Made by a program: the position numbers and the translations under genes. The notes under the pieces were generated by a model. It was not told the origin of the DNA. It saw only the letters and a list, made by a program, of their open reading frames with translations, and made no database searches. 13,524 nucleotides of DNA, from contig JAILQN010000203.1 in assembly GCA_024699005.1 (NCBI GenBank), forward strand, positions 1 to 13,524. The letters run 5' to 3'. Of the stretch, positions 1 to 5,973 are shown piece after piece; within the stretch, counting starts at the first letter, position 1; the number at the start of each line of letters is the position of its first letter. The stretch comes from Clostridia bacterium. GTDB taxonomy: Bacteria; Bacillota_A; Clostridia; Oscillospirales; Acutalibacteraceae.

Positions 1-2
1 CC

Positions 3-1550
3 CTTGCCGAAGAGATGGGCGTGGGTTATTTTGACAGGCCCGACAACAGCGGCGCTAAGGCCGGCAACCTGAATCACGCCCTCGGGCTGACGTCTTCGCC
101 GTATATCGTCACCTTTGACGCCGATATGATCCCCCAGAGCAAATTCCTGCTGAAAACGATCCCCTATTTTGTGGACGTTGAGCTGCGGGAGAAGGAGCGC
201 CCGGAGAACGAGCGGCTCCGCCTTGGATTGCTTCAGACGTCGCAGAGCTTTTACGATCCCGACGTGTTCCAGCACGCGCTGTTTTCCGAAAAACGCGCTT
301 CGAATGAGCAGGACTTTTTCTACCGCACCATCGAACCGGCCAAAACCGCTTCGAACAGCGTGATCTACGGCGGTTCCAACACCGTGCTTTCCAGAAAGGC
401 GCTGGAAGACGTCGGCGGGTTCTACACGGAATCGATCACAGAGGATTTTGCCACAGGTCTGCTGATCGAATCAAAGGGGTACGTCAGCCTCGCGCTGCCG
501 GAACCGCTGGCCAGCGGCCAGACGCCCCACACCTTCAAAGAGCATATCAAGCAACGTACCCGCTGGGCGCGCGGCGTGATCGTAACTGCGCGAAAGCTGA
601 AGATCTGGCGGAGGAGAGAATTGACTCTGACGCAGAAATTCAGCTACTGGAGCTCCGTCGTATACTGGTATTCCCCCGTTAAAAATCTGATCTATATACT
701 CTCGCCGCTGTTGTATGCGCTGCTGGCCGTGCCGGTTTTCCGCTGTACCTGGGCGGAGCTGCTCGTGTTCTGGCTGCCGATGTTCGCCTTGCAGGATCTC
801 GGGCTGCGGATGAACAGCAAAAACGCGATTTCAACAAAATGGAGCGGCATTTACGAAACGAGCGTGATGCTCCATCTGTTCATCCCGACGGTCAAGGAAT
901 TCTTCGGCGTCAGCACCTTGAAATTCAAGGTGACCGACAAATCGAAGCAGAGCGTGAAGCGGCAGCGTGACGTGCGTTCCATGGTCCCGTTTCTGATCCT
1001 GACGGGCCTGTCTGTCGCCGGGATCGTCCGGATCGTCTGCATCTTCAGTGCGGCGCAGGCGGTGGGGCTGCTGATCCTTTTGTTCTGGATCATCCGGAAC
1101 CTGTATTTTCTGATCATGTCGCTTTTCCTGATCGACGGACGTGACGGCGACGGGGAGACCGTCAAGGTGATTGACGCGGAGTTTGTCACCCTGAAAACCG
1201 ATTCGTTTGTTTACGAGGGCGTGACGACGCTGATGACAGAGCACAGCATGAGCGTATATCTGGACGAAGGTCAGGATCTGGAAATAGGAACCGCGGCGGA
1301 AGTGACGGTTTTCGACGATGAGGTTTCCGTTACCGTCAAAGGCGTTGTCGTGGGCGTCAAAGAATCCCGAAACGGCATTGCCCGGTTACACACCGTGGAG
1401 ATCCTCGATTTTGACGGCGGGGAAAACGAATACCTGCAGCTTTTATACGACAGGGTTCCTACGCTTCCGCAGTCGCTGCACCGCGATTTCGGCGTGCTTT
1501 CGCACCTGTGGCAGAATATTGCCCACCGTATTGCGCGTACCGGAAAATAA
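3..1550 (+). CDS. BcsA-like family 2 glycan synthase, 5'-truncated, with C-terminal PilZ-like domain
   Basis: This is a processive membrane beta-glycan synthase of the cellulose synthase type, which polymerises a nucleotide-sugar and exports the chain. The frame is open to the left edge (LAEE precedes the first Met at 15), so the N-terminus and first membrane segments lie outside the window. Counting from that Met, I see DAD at 35-37 (second Asp motif), TED at 142-144 (general base), QRTRW at 180-184 (acceptor site) and FKVTDK at 304-309, matching the FxVTxK gating loop of BcsA. Hydrophobic segments lie at about 215-241, 246-262, 323-345 and 348-373. Residues 380-470 look like a PilZ beta-barrel, but the c-di-GMP motifs are not intact. 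The GH18 gene starts 30 bases downstream, so the two are probably cotranscribed. The family call is firm; the polymer (cellulose, mixed-linkage glucan or another) cannot be read from the sequence. Confidence 0.9.
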   Translation, partial: LAEEMGVGYFDRPDNSGAKAGNLNHALGLTSSPYIVTFDADMIPQSKFLLKTIPYFVDVELREKERPENERLRLGLLQTSQSFYDPDVFQHALFSEKRASNEQDFFYRTIEPAKTASNSVIYGGSNTVLSRKALEDVGGFYTESITEDFATGLLIESKGYVSLALPEPLASGQTPHTFKEHIKQRTRWARGVIVTARKLKIWRRRELTLTQKFSYWSSVVYWYSPVKNLIYILSPLLYALLAVPVFRCTWAELLVFWLPMFALQDLGLRMNSKNAISTKWSGIYETSVMLHLFIPTVKEFFGVSTLKFKVTDKSKQSVKRQRDVRSMVPFLILTGLSVAGIVRIVCIFSAAQAVGLLILLFWIIRNLYFLIMSLFLIDGRDGDGETVKVIDAEFVTLKTDSFVYEGVTTLMTEHSMSVYLDEGQDLEIGTAAEVTVFDDEVSVTVKGVVVGVKESRNGIARLHTVEILDFDGGENEYLQLLYDRVPTLPQSLHRDFGVLSHLWQNIAHRIARTGK

Positions 1551-1580
1551 TATACTTACTTAATCCGAAAGGAGCACCAA

Positions 1581-2588
1581 ATGACGGTATTCATCAGATT
1601 TTTTGCTTTTCTTATCTCGCTTTTCATCGCCCTTTTCAACGTTGTCGGAACACCGACGTTCAGGCGCGATGCGCCGCTTCGCGTGTGTGCGTACATTGTT
1701 GTTGGAGACGCAGGTTCGTTTGAAAAGCTTGACAAATCTCACCTTGACGGCCTTACGGACATTATTCTGATAGGTTCGACCGCTTCATTCAACACGGAAG
1801 GCGAGCTTTCCGTTTCCCCGGATTTCGGGAAGGTCGTTGACGATTTCCGCTCGGCGACGGAAATGAACGGAACGAGGATCTATGCGACGGTCTTCGGTCC
1901 GGGAGCCACGACGGATGAAAGTATAGAGGCGAAGTTTGAGTCGCAGGCTGAAAGGCACAAGCTTGCCTTTGACAGCGGCGTTCTCGAGAACAACATCAGG
2001 AGCTTTCTTGAGACCTACGGGATCGACGGCGTCAATTTCGATTATGAATTTCCGGGAAACGCGAAAAGAGAGAAGGAATTCTCGGACTTCCTGGTTTCGC
2101 TTGACGGGAAGCTTGGTGACGATTTCCTGATCACGGCCGCCGTATCAAGCGGATGGTGCAGAAACACTACGGAAGAAGCGATCAAAGCGCTGGACACCGT
2201 TCAGCTCATGGACTACGACCTCTGGGACAGAACAGGTCAGCATTCAACGATCGGCATCGGGAAGGGCTGTGTTCAGGAATTGCTTGAAATCGGCTTCAGC
2301 AAGGAGCAGATCGATCTTGGTCTCGCGTTTTACGCCCGCCCGACAACACAGGACGCGTACTGGTATGATTATAAGGATTATTATGACAAAATGGATCGCT
2401 ATGGATTCGCACCTGACGAGGAGCACGGCCTTACGGCGTCCTTCAACACACCGCGGGACATTTTCCTGAAAACATACTGGGCAAAACGCAACGGTATCGG
2501 CGGCGTTTTCGTCTGGAATTACGCATGCGACGTCCCCGCGGACAACAGTATGTCGCTCTTTAACGCGATTTACCGCGCAAAGGGTTGA
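1581..2588 (+). CDS. GH18 family glycoside hydrolase (chitinase/ENGase-like), exported or membrane-anchored
   Basis: This is a 335-residue TIM-barrel hydrolase of family GH18, whose members cleave GlcNAc-containing beta-glycans by substrate-assisted catalysis. The signature DxxDxDxE appears as DGVNFDYE at 149-156: E156 is the proton donor, D154 is present, and Asn replaces the second Asp, a variant that from memory occurs in other bacterial GH18 proteins. Further barrel-strand signatures are MDYD at 210-213 and GVFVWNY near 308-314. Residues 1-22 form a hydrophobic segment with no clear cleavage site, so it may be a signal anchor. The start is supported by GAAAGGAG 10 bases or so upstream. 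Placed directly behind a glycan synthase, it may trim or release the polymer or remodel the wall. GH18 chemistry would favour a GlcNAc-containing substrate, but spore or wall roles are equally possible. Confidence 0.87.
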   Translation: MTVFIRFFAFLISLFIALFNVVGTPTFRRDAPLRVCAYIVVGDAGSFEKLDKSHLDGLTDIILIGSTASFNTEGELSVSPDFGKVVDDFRSATEMNGTRIYATVFGPGATTDESIEAKFESQAERHKLAFDSGVLENNIRSFLETYGIDGVNFDYEFPGNAKREKEFSDFLVSLDGKLGDDFLITAAVSSGWCRNTTEEAIKALDTVQLMDYDLWDRTGQHSTIGIGKGCVQELLEIGFSKEQIDLGLAFYARPTTQDAYWYDYKDYYDKMDRYGFAPDEEHGLTASFNTPRDIFLKTYWAKRNGIGGVFVWNYACDVPADNSMSLFNAIYRAKG

Positions 2589-2621
2589 ATCGGCAAGTTG
2601 ACATACAAGGCACGGAGATTA

Positions 2622-2649
2622 TTGATAATTCAAATTCGTTTAATATAAC
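2622..2649 (+). promoter_or_regulatory. Predicted sigma-A promoter for the deoxyribosyltransferase-like gene
   Basis: TTGATA (2622-2627) is followed by a 16-base spacer and TATAAC (2644-2649). The expected start of transcription near 2656 lies just ahead of the GGAG ribosome site and the ATG at 2677. It would separate this gene from the GT2-GH18 unit, which has no visible terminator. A TTGACA at 2598-2603 has no good partner -10 box. Confidence 0.5.
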
Positions 2650-2676
2650 GGATACGGACCTATATGGAGATTATTC

Positions 2677-3192
2677 ATGAAAAAGCATGCTGTTTCTCTG
2701 TTGTTGGTGCTGCTTTTGCTTATCTCGCTCTTTTCGGGCTGAGGTACGGACAAAAAATCCGGTGAGATCCGAAACGTCTACCTGGCGGGGCCGTTTTTCA
2801 ATGATACCGAGATCGCGAATATCGAGTACGCGGAAAATATCCTTACCGACAAAGGTCTGTCTTTCTTCAGTTCCATGCGTCATTCCGTTGACGCCGAAGC
2901 AGGGACGGCGGAATGGTCGCAGCAGATCTTTGATATAGACGTGGAGGAGATCAAAAAAGCGGATGCGGTCTTGCTTATGTATTACGGGCGCTACAGCGAC
3001 AGCGGCACCGCGTGGGAATGCGGCTGCGCCTATGCCATCGGGAAACCGATAGTTGTCGTTCACGCGGACAGGGAAGCGGATTCAAATCTTATGGTCCACC
3101 AGGGATGTACGGCCAATATCTGCCTTGATGACCTTGCTGACTTTGATTTTGATGAAATGCCGGTCTGTGCTTACGAAGGGAAAATGCTGTGA
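2677..3192 (+). pseudogene. Nucleoside 2-deoxyribosyltransferase-like protein with lipoprotein-type signal, interrupted by TGA
   Basis: Read through one TGA, this is a 171-residue protein. Residues 1-21 are a textbook signal peptide (MKKH, then a Leu/Val-rich core ending LFSG), and codon 22, where the lipobox Cys should be, is TGA. After a short linker comes a nucleoside 2-deoxyribosyltransferase fold: YLAGPFF at 35-41 (substrate loop), DSGTAWE at 108-114 with E114 in the place of the catalytic nucleophile, GKPIVVV after it, and NLM in the position of the substrate-binding Asn of the neighbouring subunit. Such enzymes swap bases on deoxynucleosides or hydrolyse nucleotide N-glycosidic bonds, normally in the cytoplasm. 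A GGAG site 7 bases upstream supports the ATG at 2677. No ATG, GTG or TTG occurs in frame between the TGA and ATG 2875, and a start at 2875 would lose the YLAGP loop. It is therefore a pseudogene, a sequence error or a recoded gene. Confidence 0.7.
2740..2742 (+). other. In-frame TGA at the lipobox cysteine codon
   Basis: The codon follows L-F-S-G and precedes G-T-D-K-K, exactly the place of the invariant lipidated Cys (TGC or TGT) of a bacterial lipoprotein. A single third-base change would create it. TGA is used as a normal stop by several neighbours, including the tight ATGA overlap of azlC and azlD, so it is not globally reassigned here. Confidence 0.85.
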
Positions 3193-3232
3193 TCCCCGGC
3201 ATTGATATGACGTTATAATACAAGGTTGTTTT

Positions 3233-3260
3233 ACATACAATAAAAACACATACAACAAAA
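3233..3260 (+). repeat. Two direct copies of ACATACAAYAAAA, 15 bases apart
   Basis: Copies at 3233-3245 and 3248-3260 differ at one base. They lie in the 99-base gap ahead of the symporter gene, about 30 bases upstream of its start. A direct repeat at this place could be a regulator site, or simple A-rich sequence. A TATAAT at 3214-3219 lies just upstream but has no convincing -35 box at the right distance. Confidence 0.4.
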
Positions 3261-3291
3261 AGCCGCAGATGATGTCAGGAGCCGGAAAAAT

Positions 3292-4215
3292 ATGATAAAT
3301 ACTAATCGGATGCTTACGGAGGATATCCTTCTGGATGAGAGCGGGGTGGACAGCGTTTCCGCCCTTCTGCAGAAATGGATGAGCGAAAAAAAAGTACAGC
3401 AGAAAAACGCGCTGCGCTGCAGACTCGCGTGGGAAGAACTGCTGGAAAAAATATGCGTGCATTACGACCGGCAGAAGTACGTTGACGTTGCGGTGCGGCG
3501 CAGGTTCGGCGCTTCGGAGATCACCGTTACGTACGACGGCGAGGCGTATAATCCCGCCGAAACCGATGAAACGGACACCTGGACAAGTCAGCTTCTGGGC
3601 AGCGTCGGTCTTATGCCGGCATGGAATTATCGGCAGGGCGTCAATATGCTCACACTCAGGCTGCCGCGAAACAAGCTCAGAAGCGAGATCCTCATTCTCG
3701 CAGCGGTCGCGGCGGCGGTGATCCTGGGACTTTCGGAGTCCGTGATGCCCGCGTCGGCAGTTTCCGCTCTGGGGACCTACGTTTTTTCTTCGGTCTCCAC
3801 TGTCTTTACCGATCTGCTCTGCGCCTTTGCGGGCGTGATGGTCTTTCTTATGGTGATCGCGGGTATCTGCGGCGTGGGAAACGTGTCGGAATTCAGCAGG
3901 CTCGGCGGATACCTGATCGGCCGCAACGTGTTGAATTCATTTATCGGCAGCGCCGTCGCGGCAGTGGCGCTCATACCGTTTTTTGAACTGCGCCGCGGCG
4001 TTTCCGCCGAGGGTTCGCAGGGCAAGGCGATACTGGATATGGTCCTGCAGATCATCCCGAAGGATCCGGTATCGCCGTTTGTTTCGGGGAATACGCTGCA
4101 GATAGCGTTTATGGCGATCATCATAGGTATGGTGCTGGTGATGCTCGGACCTGCCGCAAAAGGGCTGCGTGAGCTGGTGATACAGGCAAATACGGCGGCG
4201 CTGCATATCGTATAG
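3292..4215 (+). CDS. N-terminal part of a DAACS-type symporter fused to an ATPase-like domain; ends at in-frame TAG
   Basis: This 307-residue frame is the first part of a gene that continues in the same frame to 4884. Residues 1-125 are soluble and resemble a HATPase_c/anti-sigma-type domain: a helical E48-E49...E52 segment in place of the N-box, strands around 64-81, DGEAYNP at 82-88 like the G1-type DxGxxF/Y-N-P loop, and NMLTLRLP near the end. From about 132 the protein is membranous and matches dicarboxylate/amino acid:cation symporters: TM block at 132-150, the VMVFLMVIAGICGVGN...LGGYLIGRN-type region at 182-211, and IIPKDPVSPF...NTLQIAFMAIIIG at 255-279, equivalent to the IIPxNPF...NxLQ region of the family. 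An AGGAG site 10 bases upstream supports the start. The TAG falls inside the transporter, so this piece alone should not transport. It may be a pseudogene or contain a sequence error. Confidence 0.75.
   Translation: MINTNRMLTEDILLDESGVDSVSALLQKWMSEKKVQQKNALRCRLAWEELLEKICVHYDRQKYVDVAVRRRFGASEITVTYDGEAYNPAETDETDTWTSQLLGSVGLMPAWNYRQGVNMLTLRLPRNKLRSEILILAAVAAAVILGLSESVMPASAVSALGTYVFSSVSTVFTDLLCAFAGVMVFLMVIAGICGVGNVSEFSRLGGYLIGRNVLNSFIGSAVAAVALIPFFELRRGVSAEGSQGKAILDMVLQIIPKDPVSPFVSGNTLQIAFMAIIIGMVLVMLGPAAKGLRELVIQANTAALHIV
4213..4215 (+). other. In-frame TAG splitting the symporter gene
   Basis: Homology to the symporter family continues on both sides in the same frame (HIV, stop, IVCRLLPLY), so the codon replaces one amino acid, plausibly Gln (CAG). 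There is no length change or frame shift. Confidence 0.85.
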
Positions 4216-4227
4216 ATCGTCTGCCGG

Positions 4228-4884
4228 TTGCTGCCGCTTTATATCCTTTCTTCCCTTACACTGCTTTTCTGGGAGAACGGAATGGCTGTCTTCAGGACCA
4301 TCTGGAAACCGATCTTGTGCTGTACCGTCATATGTTTCGGCTTCATGGCGGTAAAGATCCTCGCGGTCACGCTCCGCTGCGGCGCGGGTCCTCTGCTGCT
4401 TTTCAAAAAGACTCTGCCGGGATTTCTGATCGGACTTACGACCTGCTCATCCATGGCGGCGCTGGGTACGGTGATGGACGAGAACGAAAAACAGCTCGGA
4501 ATCGACGCCCGTCTGAGCAATTTCGGACTGCCGATCGAGATGATACTCTGCAATTCCACGGTCGGCGGCGGTTTTCTGGCTATCCTGTATTATCTGGCGG
4601 AATTTGACGGCGCGGAAGTCAGCCTCGGCTGGTTCATAAGCTCGTGGTTCGTCGTTACGCTCATTTGTTTTTCAATGCCGCCGGTCTCGGGCGGCGCGCT
4701 GATATGTCTGAGCGTTATGCTGGCTCAGGCAGGCATAACGCCCGCCTGTCTCGGCCTTGCCGGAACGCTTGCCGTCATAACGGATTTCCCGATGACGGCT
4801 TCGCGTGTGGTGATCTCTCAGATGGAGCTTGCGCTGGAAGCAAAACACTGGAATACGCTTGACACGGAAAAACTGCGGGCATAG
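4228..4884 (+). CDS. C-terminal part of the DAACS-type symporter, in frame after the TAG
   Basis: This frame (218 residues from TTG 4228) completes the symporter, giving about 405 transporter residues in all, normal for the family. Local numbering: TTCSSMAALGTVMDE at 71-85 corresponds to hairpin HP1 (SSSAAT-type), CNSTVGG at 108-114 lies where NMDGT is expected, PPVSGGAL at 151-158 is HP2, and DFPMTASRVV at 186-195 lies at the TM8 substrate site. The normally conserved Arg and Asn of TM8 appear as Met and Arg, so the substrate probably differs from glutamate or a dicarboxylate. TTG 4228 has no ribosome site. The in-frame ATG at 4282 has GGGAG about 6 bases upstream and could be a weak re-initiation point, but the product would lack much of the fold. 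The terminal TAG is followed in frame by TAA two codons later. Confidence 0.72.
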   Translation: MLPLYILSSLTLLFWENGMAVFRTIWKPILCCTVICFGFMAVKILAVTLRCGAGPLLLFKKTLPGFLIGLTTCSSMAALGTVMDENEKQLGIDARLSNFGLPIEMILCNSTVGGGFLAILYYLAEFDGAEVSLGWFISSWFVVTLICFSMPPVSGGALICLSVMLAQAGITPACLGLAGTLAVITDFPMTASRVVISQMELALEAKHWNTLDTEKLRA

Positions 4885-4995
4885 TGTGCGTAATACGAAT
4901 CCGCCGGAACCGTCGGTAAAAAAACGTTATTACGGATCATACGATATGATGTTTCGGTTGAATCAGTTATTCAAACCGGGATTCATGGAGGAGAA

Positions 4996-5694
4996 ATGAA
5001 AATAACGGTCATTCACGGGCAGAATCATAAAGGCTCAACATGGCATGTTGCGGATGAACTGCTCAAAAACATAAAGACGAAACACGACGTCAGGGAATTC
5101 TTTTTGCCAAGAGACCTGAATCACTTTTGCACGGGTTGTTTTGCCTGCCTCAAATCACGTGAGAACTGTCCTTTCCGGGCAGACAAAGAACAGATCGACC
5201 TTGCGCTGAGGGAAGCGGATTTGCTGATTTTTACAACGCCGAACTATTGTATGATGCCGTCCGCGCCGATGAAAGCGTTTATTGATCTGTTTTTTACCAA
5301 CTGGATGAGTCACAAGCCATGCAAAGAGATGTTTTCAAAACGTGCCGTCGTTATTTCCACTACAGCCGGCATGGGGGCGAAAAAAGCAACTGAACCGATT
5401 GCAAAGATGCTGTTGTATTGGGGCGTCCCGAAAGTTTATCAGTATAGCATAGCGGTAAACGCAACCGGATGGGGAAATATACCTGAAAAGAAAAAAGCAG
5501 TTATAATCCGGGATATGAAAAAACTCGGAAAAAAGCTTTCTGTTGAAACAGAACCGGGTGTCGGCATCAGAACAAGAGTCCTGTTTCGGATGATGGCAGG
5601 TATGCAAAAATCAGACTGGGGCGCATCTCCGGAGGAAAAAAGTTATTGGCAGGAACAAGGATGGCTGAACGGGAAGAAGCCGTGGAAAGACTGA
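4996..5694 (+). CDS. NAD(P)H-dependent FMN reductase / iron-sulfur flavoprotein-like oxidoreductase
   Basis: This is a 232-residue flavodoxin-fold protein. GQNHKGST at 8-15 is the FMN phosphate loop after the first strand, TTPNYCMMPSAPMKAFID at 80-97 is the second FMN-contacting segment with the helix that follows it, and TTAGMG at 122-127 is the third loop. The spacing C45-x2-C48-x2-C51-x6-C58 matches the compact CX2CX2CX4-7C motif that holds a [4Fe-4S] cluster in iron-sulfur flavoproteins (Isf family). It probably passes electrons in an anaerobe's redox or oxygen-detoxifying metabolism; the partner is unknown. A GGAGGAG ribosome site lies very close to the ATG. The gene is lower in GC than its neighbours, stands alone, and ends about 90 bases before a terminator. 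The flavin fold is firm; cluster binding is inferred from the cysteines. Confidence 0.85.
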   Translation: MKITVIHGQNHKGSTWHVADELLKNIKTKHDVREFFLPRDLNHFCTGCFACLKSRENCPFRADKEQIDLALREADLLIFTTPNYCMMPSAPMKAFIDLFFTNWMSHKPCKEMFSKRAVVISTTAGMGAKKATEPIAKMLLYWGVPKVYQYSIAVNATGWGNIPEKKKAVIIRDMKKLGKKLSVETEPGVGIRTRVLFRMMAGMQKSDWGASPEEKSYWQEQGWLNGKKPWKD

Positions 5695-5785
5695 AATTTG
5701 CTGACAACTTCCCATTTGTCGGTATAACAGGCTTTACGTTTGTGCGTTTTTCTCCTGAAAATGTGCGTTTGTGGATTATTGTAAA

Positions 5786-5826
5786 GTAAAAAAGACGGAT
5801 CGCAAAAGCGTTCCGTTCTTTTTTAC
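5786..5826 (+). terminator. Probable bidirectional intrinsic terminator
   Basis: Arms GTAAAAAAGACGGATCGC and its near-complement (5808-5826) flank an AAAA loop, with one mismatch and one bulge. The A-rich left end and T-rich right end mean it can work on both strands. It lies between the flavoprotein gene (plus) and the end of the nuclease operon (minus). Between 5827 and 5973 I see only a short TCGGG/CCCGA-type hairpin near 5849-5866 and no gene. Confidence 0.75.
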
Positions 5827-5973
5827 AGAATAAAGCTGAAACAATATCATCGGGGCATGAGCCCGACGAACACAGCGCAGCGGTCAAAACCGGCAGCGGC
5901 GACCGCAGCGTCACTGTTTGCGGCGCAATAAAGCGGACTTGTTTTCAGACCGGATCATTGTAACGGATATGCA

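Noticed and set aside
831..1244. Minus-strand open frame of 137 codons
   Set aside because: It lies wholly inside the glycan synthase gene, has low-complexity charged composition and no recognisable motif or ribosome site.
2733..2775. Selenocysteine insertion element after the TGA
   Set aside because: The only hairpin nearby is a 4-bp CGGA/TCCG stem starting 5 bases after the TGA, with an A-rich loop. It lacks the longer stem and GU-bearing apical loop of bacterial SECIS elements.
3082..3462. Minus-strand open frame across the gap before the symporter
   Set aside because: It overlaps two plus-strand genes with clear family motifs and shows only low-complexity Phe-rich sequence.
4905..4925. 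Terminator after the symporter gene
   Set aside because: CCGCCGG and CCGTCGG are separated by only two bases and mismatch once, so a stable hairpin is unlikely; the A-run lies on the wrong strand for transcription termination of the symporter.
5849..5940. Short ORF or decayed gene in the convergent gap
   Set aside because: ATG at 5857 gives only 23 Ala/Thr-rich codons without a ribosome site.
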